From JBMONI01 sp049324575 (GTDB lineage Bacteria > Omnitrophota > Omnitrophia > Omnitrophales > Aquincolibacteriaceae), in NCBI GenBank assembly GCA_049324575.1, contig JBMONI010000009.1, positions 1-64,000 on the forward strand: 64,000 bases of DNA, given 5' to 3'. The translations under genes and the position numbers were made by a program. The notes beneath the pieces are model-generated. The model was not told the origin of the DNA. It made no database searches and saw only the letters and a list, made by a program, of their open reading frames with translations. Shown piece after piece: positions 42,129-50,502 of this stretch (its first letter is position 1; each line of letters begins with the position of its first letter).

Positions 42129-42593
42129 ATGACGAAATGCTTCTACCTAGTCCTCATGGCATTGATCTTTTGCAGTGCAATCTCATGTTCGCCGAAAGCT
42201 CAGGAACCGTCGGGCCCTCAAGCAACCGTAGGTCTGGATGAACGGACTTACCCGATCGCTTTTGCCGAACTTCTAAAGACCACAAAAAATTGGAACAGTC
42301 TTCCGGCAAGTGACAAAGTCCGCGTCGTTGACGACGTCATTAAACTTTTCCAAGAGCGGGATAATGTCGCGGTCCTCAAAGGGGCGGAGTATTACGCCCA
42401 ACGCTTGGATGAAGCATCAGCGACGGGAAATTTTCCGATGCAACTTCCCCTGCCAAGCCTGCTTCAGATCCTGGCTGTGATGGAATTTGATTATTACAAC
42501 GGTCAAAATCGTGACGATTATGCGAAGAAGCTGCTGGGAGACAAACTTTACCAGATCGCCAAACTCAGGCGGGAGCAAGCAGCGGCTCAATAA
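42129..42593 (+). CDS. Small lipoprotein, function unknown
   Basis: A 154-residue protein. The signal peptide (MTKCFYLVLMALIFCSAISC) ends in a weak lipobox, AISC, so Cys20 is likely lipidated. The rest is soluble and helical (TYPIAFAELLKTTKNWNSLP, then VVDDVIKLFQERDNVAVLKG) with no family I know. It begins a two-gene unit with a protease (9-base gap). It is preceded by AAGGAG and the CRP-like promoter. It may be an envelope accessory or an inhibitor or partner of the protease, but this is a guess. Confidence 0.75.
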   Translation: MTKCFYLVLMALIFCSAISCSPKAQEPSGPQATVGLDERTYPIAFAELLKTTKNWNSLPASDKVRVVDDVIKLFQERDNVAVLKGAEYYAQRLDEASATGNFPMQLPLPSLLQILAVMEFDYYNGQNRDDYAKKLLGDKLYQIAKLRREQAAAQ

Positions 42594-42602
42594 ACTTCCC
42601 TT

Positions 42603-43355
42603 ATGAAACGCTTTTTTTCCGTTCTTTCCTGCCTGCTCTGCGGGATGAGCTATGCGTTCACTCCGATCGCCACAGCCGAGGAAAATATTCTCGTGTCCCT
42701 TTTTCAGGCTTCGCAAGCTGTGGTTTCGGTCCATGCGCAGATCGGGGCAATCGTAAATGACGAAACCCAAAGTGTCCTGATCAAAGAAACAGGGCAGATC
42801 CTGACCCGCCGCCATATCACGCCGGTCATTCATGACCGTTTCGGAACGGGGGTCCTTATTCATCCTTCGGGACTCCTAGTCACCAATGCCCATAATGTTT
42901 ACAAAGCAACCCGGATCGTAGTCACCACGTCTGATCAAGCGCAATTCGCGGCCGAGGTCCTCTTCGTCTCCCCTGCCGAAGATCTGGCGATCCTAAAGAT
43001 CCATTCCGCCGGAGAACACCCTTATATCCCCGTGGGCAATTCCGAAACTATTAAATTGCGCGACCCGGTTTATTCAATCGGAGGTTCCGCGCTAATCAAA
43101 AACACATTCAGCGAAGGCCGGGTCAAAGGGATCGCCAAGCGGAAAAGAGCTTCGGATAAAATCGGGATGATCCAAGTAAACTTCAATATCTACGGAGGCG
43201 ACAGCGGAAGTCCACTCCTGAACCGGCAGGGGGAACTGATCGGCCTCATGACGGCTGCTGACTCAAAAAAAAGCAAGGTCGCCTTTGCGATCCCCTCCGA
43301 AAGGATTGCTGCCGCGCTTCGGGAAATCGAGAGAAAAAAAACATCTCTCTCTTAA
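42603..43355 (+). CDS. Secreted trypsin-like serine protease (S1C, no PDZ)
   Basis: A 250-residue DegP-like protease with a signal peptide ending near ATA-EE (about residue 25). The triad is visible: His97 in VTNAHNV, Asp127 in AEDLAILKIH and Ser201 in YGGDSGSPLLN. The oxyanion-loop region and GLMTAADSKKSKVAFAIPSE are typical. No PDZ domain follows, so it lacks the usual regulatory part of DegP/DegQ/HtrA. It probably acts in the periplasm as quality control or a processing protease together with the lipoprotein just upstream. The real substrate is unknown. Confidence 0.87.
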   Translation: MKRFFSVLSCLLCGMSYAFTPIATAEENILVSLFQASQAVVSVHAQIGAIVNDETQSVLIKETGQILTRRHITPVIHDRFGTGVLIHPSGLLVTNAHNVYKATRIVVTTSDQAQFAAEVLFVSPAEDLAILKIHSAGEHPYIPVGNSETIKLRDPVYSIGGSALIKNTFSEGRVKGIAKRKRASDKIGMIQVNFNIYGGDSGSPLLNRQGELIGLMTAADSKKSKVAFAIPSERIAAALREIERKKTSLS

Positions 43356-43366
43356 AAGATTTTGTG

Positions 43367-45223
43367 TTAGTTACGAACTTTGATGTGGGTCGTGATAGGC
43401 GCTTCCTGGGATAAAGCCCGTTCGACATCCGCAAGGAGTTTCTTCGCTTTGGCATTTCCAGGATCCAAGCTCAAAGCGGTTTTAAGCTCACTTTTCGCCG
43501 AACTGTAACGATTCAACTGGATCTCCGCCAATGCAAGCCCAATATGAGCCTCGACATCCCGATAGTCCCCTGTGACCGCCATGCGAAATTCCTGGACCGC
43601 AAGATCGGGATGTTTGAACTGAAGATAAAGATGCCCAAGATTCCGGTGCAACATGCTGGCAACCTTTTTATCCTTCGCATAATTCAGGCCTTCCTTGAAC
43701 ATCGCAATCGCCTGCTCAGGATGGTTCGCCATACTGAGCGAAACCCCGGTAATGCCATAGAGCTCTGCGTCATCTTTGCGCACAGCTAAAACTTTTCCAA
43801 GCTCAGCAGCCGCCTCGGGATACTTTTGGAGACGGAAAAGAAAACGTCCCAGATGTTCCCGGCACGCTGGCGTATCCAGAACCTGGCAGGCTGCCGCATA
43901 GCTAGCCAGCGCTTGCTTTGTATCGTTCCCCTTCATATAAATATTTCCAAGCGCGTTATAAATATCCGAAGAAATCTGAGCCGAGCCCGCTGGATCTTTT
44001 TTCTTCTGGATCATACGCAACGCATCGGCTAATGTTTTCGCCGCTTCGGCGCTAAAACCGGCTTTGTCATAAGCGATCCCTAAATAGGCCATGGCTTTGA
44101 TATTCGTTCCGTCCCGGGATAAGATCGTTTTCAGTTTATTGATCGCGATCTTCGGCCGTTGGCGGTAGATCTCGGTGATAGCAAGATTAAGCCCGACCTC
44201 TGGATTCTGCGGATCGATCGCAACCGCCCTGCTGAAAGCATCATAGGCCGCGGCGATCTTATTCTGCTTGAGATAGGCCTCTCCGAGATAAAGCAGGGCT
44301 TCAACTTTCCTCTTCTTTTGCCACGGTTTATAAAACCCCGCCAAGGCCTTCGCGAGGGTCTTTTCGGCCTTGTCATAATGGCCTGCCATCGAAAAAAGTC
44401 GGCCGAGATCGCTCAAAAGATACGGATTGAATTCATCGTATTGGGCCGCCTTTTCCCACGCCGCAATCGCATCTTGGGAGTTGCCAGTATTAAGATAAAA
44501 AACCCCGAGCATGTAATAAAAATCCATCGGCTGGGCCCCTCTCATCAGGATCTGATAAGCCGCCAATAAACGTCCGCTGGTCGCTGCGTCCAAGGATTCA
44601 ACGCCCGCCTTGAAATCGATCCTCCGTGTTGCAAAGATCACATCGCGATTTGCCGCATCAAAACGGGTTGGGATCTGATTCTGAACCCGTGGCGACATCA
44701 CCGACATCGGATCATCCGTATGGGTAGCCCCAAAAATGTGAGCGATCTCATGCGTCAGAACAGTTTCTTCCTGCACCCGATAGAGAGGATTATTGGGATA
44801 GCGGATCAAGACATAACCCGAAAAGGGGCGGGCCCGTCCCAAGGTGTCAACGTCACTCATATCCTCCAGCTTGGGGATTTTGGACAACTTGACCAAACCG
44901 ACCACCATATCGATCCCATGCAACGGAAAGGTCTCACGCAATTCGGCCAAGAGCATGCCGCTATCTTCCTTCTCGCTTTTGGGAATCCAATCCCAAAAAA
45001 CATGGGGGATGAATTTAATCTTGAATTCCGATTCAAAGATCTGCGAAGTATAAGCCAGCCTTTGCTTAAATTTTTCTTGCCATCCCTTAATCATTTTGAA
45101 CGAAGGCGCCACAGCGATCCCAACCTTGATCTCGCGCCCCTCGGTCTGGCTGTCGACTCCCCATCCGAAGTGCAGCAACGCCAAGAAAAAAATAAAAAGC
45201 AATCTCAGGTTTTTCTTAAACAT
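43367..45223 (-). CDS. Secreted metzincin-like metalloprotease fused to TPRs
   Basis: A 618-residue protein. A signal peptide (about 1-22) is followed by a domain with the zinc motif HEIAHIFGATH (residues 158-168; HExxHxxGxxH) and a likely Met-turn in PMSVMSPRV (about 176). This is the signature of metzincin or archaemetzincin-like proteases. From about 215 to the end there are ten or so tetratricopeptide repeats (FYYMLGVFYLNTGNSQDAIA, YLLSDLGRLFSMAGHYDKAE, ALLYLGEAYLKQNKIAAAYD). The TPRs may present substrates. It overlaps the GT2 gene by 8 bases. The fusion is uncommon. The substrate and activity are unproven. Confidence 0.87.
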   Translation of the reverse strand: MFKKNLRLLFIFFLALLHFGWGVDSQTEGREIKVGIAVAPSFKMIKGWQEKFKQRLAYTSQIFESEFKIKFIPHVFWDWIPKSEKEDSGMLLAELRETFPLHGIDMVVGLVKLSKIPKLEDMSDVDTLGRARPFSGYVLIRYPNNPLYRVQEETVLTHEIAHIFGATHTDDPMSVMSPRVQNQIPTRFDAANRDVIFATRRIDFKAGVESLDAATSGRLLAAYQILMRGAQPMDFYYMLGVFYLNTGNSQDAIAAWEKAAQYDEFNPYLLSDLGRLFSMAGHYDKAEKTLAKALAGFYKPWQKKRKVEALLYLGEAYLKQNKIAAAYDAFSRAVAIDPQNPEVGLNLAITEIYRQRPKIAINKLKTILSRDGTNIKAMAYLGIAYDKAGFSAEAAKTLADALRMIQKKKDPAGSAQISSDIYNALGNIYMKGNDTKQALASYAAACQVLDTPACREHLGRFLFRLQKYPEAAAELGKVLAVRKDDAELYGITGVSLSMANHPEQAIAMFKEGLNYAKDKKVASMLHRNLGHLYLQFKHPDLAVQEFRMAVTGDYRDVEAHIGLALAEIQLNRYSSAKSELKTALSLDPGNAKAKKLLADVERALSQEAPITTHIKVRN

Positions 45224-45923
45224 GTTGAAACCGGACCTTTACAAGCACGGCAAAGGCAATGAAAAAATCCCTGGCTCGGATCTTTTTCCCTTCACTCGCT
45301 TGTCGACCATGATAGCGGATCGGCATTTCAAGAATCTTGTGATGACGGCGGATAAACTTGGCTGTGATCTCTGGTTCGAAATCAAATCGCCCCGATTCAA
45401 GAACGATTTCCTCCAGCAACGCTTTCTTGAACACCTTATAGCATGTTTCCATATCGGTCAGCCGGGTCCCAAAAAGGAAGTTCGTCAATCCCGTTAGAAA
45501 TAAATTGGCGATCCAATTTGGAAATGCCATTCCGTCCGGGCATTTTTTCTGCAAAAACCGGCTTCCATAAACGATCGCCGCTCGTCCATTTAAGATCGGT
45601 TCTAGAAGCGCAGGGATCTCCTGGGGATTATATTCGAAATCCGCATCCTGGATCACCACAAGATCCCCTCGGGCATGATAAAAACCCTGGCGAAGGCTGT
45701 ATCCCTTCCCGCTATTTTTTGCATTGCGGTAAACACGGACTTTTTCAAAACTGGGCTCGGCGGCCAGGGCCATAAGCCCATCATAAGTCCCATCGACACT
45801 GCAGTCGTCAACAACGACCACTTCAAAAGGAACTGGAAATCGAACCGATAAGACCCGCTCAATAATTTTGCGGATCGTCCGTACTTCATTATAGGCCGGA
45901 ATAATGATCGAAAGCAGATGCAT
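45216..45923 (-). CDS. GT2 glycosyltransferase, dolichol-phosphate-mannose-synthase type
   Basis: A 235-residue cytoplasmic-face enzyme that probably makes a polyprenyl-phosphate sugar. The GT-A opening is LSIIIPAYNEVRTIRKIIERV, with EVVVVDDCSVDGTYDGL and the metal DxD-like VIQDADFEYNPQEIPALLEP. It lacks the large C-terminal membrane domain. Such enzymes supply the lipid-linked sugars used by GT39-type transferases, and one is encoded head to head at 46038-47753. The frame is open further upstream to 46019. I chose the ATG at 45923 because the conserved fold begins right there. It overlaps the metzincin-TPR gene by 8 bases. Confidence 0.9.
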   Translation of the reverse strand: MHLLSIIIPAYNEVRTIRKIIERVLSVRFPVPFEVVVVDDCSVDGTYDGLMALAAEPSFEKVRVYRNAKNSGKGYSLRQGFYHARGDLVVIQDADFEYNPQEIPALLEPILNGRAAIVYGSRFLQKKCPDGMAFPNWIANLFLTGLTNFLFGTRLTDMETCYKVFKKALLEEIVLESGRFDFEPEITAKFIRRHHKILEMPIRYHGRQASEGKKIRARDFFIAFAVLVKVRFQHV

Positions 45924-46037
45924 AGGTTTTTTGCCGTTTGTGATTTTATGTATCGGCACTAACAGAAATGTCTTAAAATGAATAGTGTAGTTTACCTTAA
46001 AAAATGATTGAAAAGCCATGCTTTACCGTGATTGATC

Positions 46038-47753
46038 ATGAACAGCCCTAGGGCCCCTGAAAAAACCCGCGCCATTAGCGAACGCCCTTTTTTCGTGCTT
46101 TTTGTCCTCTTCGCATTCAGTCTTTTGATCGCTATGCCTCTTCTAAGTCTTGGTTACGGGATTACTTGGGACGAGTGGATGCAAGGGCATTATGGAAAAC
46201 TTATCCTCCGCTTCATGTTGACGGGAGGTGCCAACCATGACTTCATGGAATTCGCAGAAACGACCTACCTTTATCAAGGGCTTTTTGATACGCTCACCAC
46301 CGGATTTTATTCTTTGTTCTCAGGCAATCCCTTTAAAACCATTTTTTCTGGACTCTTCGAAACTATTCAGATGCATTCCAAACAGGACGTCTTTTCTTCC
46401 GGATTCTATGAAATCCGTCACATCTTCAATTCCCTTTTTGGGCTCCTCGCCATGCTTTTTGCCGGCCTTTATGCGAAGCGGCTGGGTTCATGGCGCACTG
46501 CTTTGATCGCGTTGGGGCTGATTACTTTCTCGCCCCGTTTTTTCGCCGATTCGATGAACAATCCGAAAGACATTCCTTTTGCAGCCGGCTACATGCTGGC
46601 GCTTTACCTCATCGCAGGTTTTATCGACGAATTGCCGAAACCCCGATGGCGAACTGCGATCGCTCTCGCCGTAGGCATCGCCATGGCTTTGGGGGTTCGA
46701 GTGCTCGGCCTGATCCTTTTCTTCTATCTTTTGCTCTTTTCATCGATCAAGCTCGGCGTGCTTATCAAAAATCGAATATCTCCCATCCCTTATCGGAAGA
46801 TCGCCGGGATGTTTTTTCTCGCCTGTGTCGCAGGATATTTCCTGGGTCTTCTCTGCTGGCCTTATGCCCTACTTAACCCTTTCAAGAACCCGTTTTTGGC
46901 TTTTTCACAATTTTCTAATTTTACGGGAGCTGCTTCACCGGTCCTGTTCCAAGGGCGTTTACTGATGAATACGTCCCTGCCTTGGTATTACCTCCCGTTC
47001 TGGATCCTGATCTCGGCCCCAATAGCCGTCTTGCTAGGGCTCCTTTTTTCGATCCCATCGATCTTAAATTTTCGCCGGATGAACTGGGGGTTAGCCCTTC
47101 TCCTCGTTGCCTTCTGGGTGCCTTTTCTGGGCGTCATCTTCAAAAAACCGATCCTCTATGATTCCTGGCGCCATTTCTTCTTCCTTTATCCCCCGTTGAT
47201 CGTACTAAGCGCTTGGGGTTGGGACCGTCTGATCACCCAAGCTTCTCGATTCCGAGCTCAAGGAGCCGCGGGAGTGATCTTGGTTCTGCTCTGCTTGCCT
47301 GTCGTTTTCTGGATGATCCGAAATCACCCCCTTCAAACCGTTTATTTTAATCCGCTCGTCGGGGGTCCCAAAGGCGCTTTGGGCAAATTCCAGATGGACT
47401 ATTGGGGAACTTCAATCCGTCAAGCTTCTGAATGGCTCGGAGACTATCTGATCAAAAAAGATCCGAATCGGCTTTATCTCATCCGTGCCGATGGGAATTT
47501 AATGTCCTCTTTCCCGTTTTTGGCTCAAAAATTAGACCGCCGTTATATCCCGTATGAACAGGTCCCGAGAACATTACGCCCCCTCCAGCCCCCACATTAC
47601 GAAATCGTTCTTCCTAAGCGCACCCCTTACGAGGCTTATCAGGAAGGACAATGGCCCCCTCCACACACAATCTACGAGGTAAAGGTCGACGGTAACGTAC
47701 CGCTTTGCGCGGTCGTTGAGGTCCCCTCGAAGCGGCAAGCTCAGTCGACATAA
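46038..47753 (+). CDS. GT39/PMT-family membrane glycosyltransferase
   Basis: A 571-residue integral membrane protein of the ArnT/PMT superfamily that takes sugar from a polyprenyl-phosphate donor. The first extracytoplasmic loop has the characteristic acidic pair in GYGITWDEWMQGHYGKLI. About ten membrane helices follow, and a C-terminal soluble domain begins near residue 460. FSPRFFADSMNNPKDIPFAA is a family-like stretch. It is divergent from the GT2 gene that probably makes its donor. The ATG at 46038 follows a possible TTG at 46032. The acceptor may be lipid A, a protein or another glycan. Confidence 0.87.
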   Translation: MNSPRAPEKTRAISERPFFVLFVLFAFSLLIAMPLLSLGYGITWDEWMQGHYGKLILRFMLTGGANHDFMEFAETTYLYQGLFDTLTTGFYSLFSGNPFKTIFSGLFETIQMHSKQDVFSSGFYEIRHIFNSLFGLLAMLFAGLYAKRLGSWRTALIALGLITFSPRFFADSMNNPKDIPFAAGYMLALYLIAGFIDELPKPRWRTAIALAVGIAMALGVRVLGLILFFYLLLFSSIKLGVLIKNRISPIPYRKIAGMFFLACVAGYFLGLLCWPYALLNPFKNPFLAFSQFSNFTGAASPVLFQGRLLMNTSLPWYYLPFWILISAPIAVLLGLLFSIPSILNFRRMNWGLALLLVAFWVPFLGVIFKKPILYDSWRHFFFLYPPLIVLSAWGWDRLITQASRFRAQGAAGVILVLLCLPVVFWMIRNHPLQTVYFNPLVGGPKGALGKFQMDYWGTSIRQASEWLGDYLIKKDPNRLYLIRADGNLMSSFPFLAQKLDRRYIPYEQVPRTLRPLQPPHYEIVLPKRTPYEAYQEGQWPPPHTIYEVKVDGNVPLCAVVEVPSKRQAQST

Positions 47754-47780
47754 AAAAACCTCTGCAATTCATCGCAGAGG
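47754..47780 (-). terminator. Intrinsic terminator for the 47805-48098 gene
   Basis: On the reverse strand, CCTCTGC and GCAGAGG (47774-47780 and 47759-47765) pair around an 8-base loop and are followed by seven T. It begins right at the stop codon of the convergent GT39 gene and may serve both. Confidence 0.82.
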
Positions 47781-47804
47781 CTAGGATAGGAAGAGATGAG
47801 AAGT

Positions 47805-48098
47805 TTAATCTTGTTTTTTCCGACGCGCTTCGTTCAAAGCACGAAGGGCTTTACTGACCCTGGCTAACGCGCTAATCCTCGCTTTTAATTCATCGGGCTC
47901 CGAAGTCCCGAAAGCTTTTTTAATCCCGCCCTGCGAAGCAGTCAAATCGTTTGTCGTATCATTTTCGAAGGCGGTTCCGGTCGCAGCGGCATCACTCGTA
48001 GCTCCCTCGGCGACGTTTGATGTCTCGGAAGGTTTTTCACCCCAAGTAAATCCTGACAGCATCAGCAACACTGCGATCAGACTCAGCATTTCTCTCAT
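47805..48098 (-). CDS. Small secreted protein, function unknown
   Basis: 97 residues from the ATG at 48098, which has AAGGAG upstream (the frame continues upstream without family support). A signal peptide, MREMLSLIAVLLMLSGFTWG, is followed by a disordered Thr/Ala/Glu-rich stretch (about 22-60). A helical tail of basic and Leu residues follows (KARISALARVSKALRALNEA). No family is recognised. It has its own promoter and terminator, so it is a monocistronic unit. It could be a periplasmic peptide or a structural protein. Confidence 0.7.
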   Translation of the reverse strand: MREMLSLIAVLLMLSGFTWGEKPSETSNVAEGATSDAAATGTAFENDTTNDLTASQGGIKKAFGTSEPDELKARISALARVSKALRALNEARRKKQD

Positions 48099-48167
48099 CG
48101 GCTCGCTCCTTCGAAGCATCCTCTCCCAGCAGAATCCGCTTAGAATCCCACAATACAATGCGGCGTT

Positions 48168-48195
48168 ATTTTATCGGAACTGTTATATCTTGCAA
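48168..48195 (-). promoter_or_regulatory. Promoter of the small secreted protein gene
   Basis: On the reverse strand, TTGCAA (48195-48190), a 16-base spacer and TAAAAT (48173-48168). The leader is about 60 bases and ends at AAGGAG before the ATG at 48098. Confidence 0.6.
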
Positions 48196-48250
48196 GCGAT
48201 AAATCAAAAACGCTAACGATAGGACGGAATATCGGCGATTTTATTCAAAT

Positions 48251-49426
48251 TTACATATAGCTATGGAGGATCTCAAGCGCCCTGAGCATCTGTTTATCCC
48301 CCTTGGGCGTCCCCGAAGGCTCATTCACCACCTTTTCGTCCGGGACAATACCAACGCGATTCAGATCCCGGCCTGAAGGACTCAAATATCGAGCGGTTGT
48401 CATTTTCATCGCACTTTGATCATCAAGCGGAATGACCGACTGAACTGAGGCTTTCCCGAAGGTTTGGGCCCCGATCACTTTTCCCCGCTGATGATCCTGC
48501 ATCGCGGCAGTAAAGATCTCGGAAGCGCTGGCGGATTTCTCGTTCACAAGAACGACGAGAGGAAAGCCAAGGCGAGGCCGCTCTCCTTCGGAAAAATATT
48601 CGGCTCTCTGTTCCTTGATCTTACTGTCAACGGTAAGGACTTTATCTCCCTCGGGAAGGAATCGGCTCGCCAAGGCAACCGCTTTGGGCATCAGCCCTCC
48701 ACCATTGTTGCGAAGATCGATAATAAGAGCCTGCATTCCTTGGGTCTCAAGACCCTGAATCGCCTGGTCCGCCTGTTCCGGTGTATTGTCACTCCAATTA
48801 TCCACCCGGATGTAGCCGATCGCACGGCCGATGAGCCGAACATCCTGGACCGATTGGATCTCGATCTTTTCGCGCTGGATCGTAAGATCAAAGATCTTCC
48901 CGGTCAACATGCGGTGAAGTGTGAGAACAAGGGTGGTCCCGGCTTCGCCCCTCAATTGTTTGGCGACCTCCGGTAAAGGCATTTTTTCGGTCGTCTTTCC
49001 ATTGATCTTCAGGATCTTATCTTCCGGCAAAATCCCGGCCTTCATCGCTGCACTGTCCGGCTGCACCCCGCGAACCCCCGGATAATCCCCCACCTGTTTT
49101 AAGATCACCCCGATCCCCGCAAATTCCCCTTTGATGTAGATCTTCAGGATCTCATATTTGTCCGGATCAATGAATTCTGAATATTTATCCAGCAGCGTCA
49201 TCATCCCCCGCACCGCTTCATAAAGAAGTTTGCGCGGCGGGATATTCTCCGGAAATGCATCTTGGATGACTCCCATGGCCTTGGAAAAAAGTTTTAGCTC
49301 CTCGATATACCCTTCGGGTTTTTCCGTTTCTCCCGCCACGGCGAGACGGCCCGCGCCGACTCCTGTCAAGAGCAGCGCAAGTAAAACGGGACGGATCCTC
49401 CGGGACCATGACATTGATTGCTTCAT
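48251..49426 (-). CDS. C-terminal processing peptidase (S41, CtpA-like)
   Basis: A periplasmic serine protease that trims or degrades proteins by their C-terminus. The 391 residues have a signal peptide (to about 30) and a PDZ domain (about 85-175; GIGVILKQVGDYPGVRGV and PAMK-like elements). The S41 fold follows, with the catalytic Ser in NEKSASASEIFTAAMQD and Lys in VIGAQTFGKASVQSV. It overlaps the gspK stop by 4 bases. Close neighbours are a GT2 and a GspK gene, so it may process a secreted protein made with them. Confidence 0.94.
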   Translation of the reverse strand: MKQSMSWSRRIRPVLLALLLTGVGAGRLAVAGETEKPEGYIEELKLFSKAMGVIQDAFPENIPPRKLLYEAVRGMMTLLDKYSEFIDPDKYEILKIYIKGEFAGIGVILKQVGDYPGVRGVQPDSAAMKAGILPEDKILKINGKTTEKMPLPEVAKQLRGEAGTTLVLTLHRMLTGKIFDLTIQREKIEIQSVQDVRLIGRAIGYIRVDNWSDNTPEQADQAIQGLETQGMQALIIDLRNNGGGLMPKAVALASRFLPEGDKVLTVDSKIKEQRAEYFSEGERPRLGFPLVVLVNEKSASASEIFTAAMQDHQRGKVIGAQTFGKASVQSVIPLDDQSAMKMTTARYLSPSGRDLNRVGIVPDEKVVNEPSGTPKGDKQMLRALEILHSYM

Positions 49427-50502
49427 TTTTTCTCCTTTTCAAGCGCCATGTATTTTTCCTTCCAGGAGCGAGTCAGTCCTGATTTCGAAATTACGCTCTG
49501 GACCCAAAGGGCATCACTGCGCCCGGGATACCAGGCCAAGACCGAAACTAGAAAATTTCGTGACACAACTCCGACCCCGGCCGATTGGATCTGTCGCCGT
49601 AGTTCGTTCTTTTCTTCATCGTTCATTTCCCCAAGATCGTCCAATTTCTCCACGATATCTTCCGTCGAAACAAAGGCCTGGTCATCCCGGCTCCCGAGTC
49701 TTTGGTCCCTTCCTTTCCGGTAGGTTATGATCTTATCGCAAAAGGCTCGGCTAAAGCCTAACGCCGCCAGAACGACTTCCGATGTGGTATTAATATTCAC
49801 TTGGGGGGCTCCGTGCACTGTCAAATAAGCGTTTACTTTCTTAAAGGTCTCTGCATCGATCCCTCGTACATATAGAAGTTCTTCAAGGGCATGAAAATCT
49901 CCGTCCTTCGGCAAATAAGGGACCGGTAATGACTGATAATATTTCTTCTCAGCACCTGATGTATTGAGGTGATCGTCTACATCACGGAAATCCAGGATCG
50001 AATCCGCCGCTACCACGGCTTGATCACTGCTCAGTTCCGCCGCTTTTTCAAAAAGGCGAGTGAGAACCTTCCGATCTTTGACGTGATTCAGGTTAATCTT
50101 ACTCTCTTCATCGATGACGCCGAATGCGTTTTCCTCGATCACTGCCGACCGGTCCCCCTCCAGAAAGCGCCGATAAACAAAAGGGTTCTTCATGACCGTG
50201 CAACGGGCTTCTCCGACGACAATGTCACGGAAATCAGCCATCGACTGGCTCCAATCGTCGGCAAGACCGTCCCAGGACCTTCGTGAAGGATTATGATCGC
50301 CGACCATCGCGCGCACCTTCTCGACCGCTGAGCCGGCGGCATCCCGTAAAACAGCCCGCGCATGAATCTTTCTTGCAGAACGGATCTTTTGTTGGACACT
50401 ATAACCGACGGAGAAAACAAAAAGGCTAAGGAAGATCATTACCCATAGGGCCAAAACCAATAGGCTTCCTTGTCGCTCCGTTCTCATCCTCTTCCACCTC
50501 AA
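49423..50502 (-). CDS. gspK: GspK-family minor pseudopilin (orphan)
   Basis: A 359-residue type II secretion minor pseudopilin, the large tip protein of the pseudopilus. The N-terminus has a short basic leader, a prepilin-like QGSLLVLALWVMIFLSLFVF helix and the usual Arg/Gln-rich next region. DEESKINLNHV and NINTTSEVVLAALGFS are the family alpha-helical domain marks, and INTT repeats the helix-hairpin-like DNA-binding-type fold of GspK. The start at 50502 overlaps the GT2 stop (ATGA). No other T2SS gene is in the window, so the rest of the machine must be elsewhere or this is a stand-alone unit. Confidence 0.88.
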   Translation of the reverse strand: MRWKRMRTERQGSLLVLALWVMIFLSLFVFSVGYSVQQKIRSARKIHARAVLRDAAGSAVEKVRAMVGDHNPSRRSWDGLADDWSQSMADFRDIVVGEARCTVMKNPFVYRRFLEGDRSAVIEENAFGVIDEESKINLNHVKDRKVLTRLFEKAAELSSDQAVVAADSILDFRDVDDHLNTSGAEKKYYQSLPVPYLPKDGDFHALEELLYVRGIDAETFKKVNAYLTVHGAPQVNINTTSEVVLAALGFSRAFCDKIITYRKGRDQRLGSRDDQAFVSTEDIVEKLDDLGEMNDEEKNELRRQIQSAGVGVVSRNFLVSVLAWYPGRSDALWVQSVISKSGLTRSWKEKYMALEKEKK

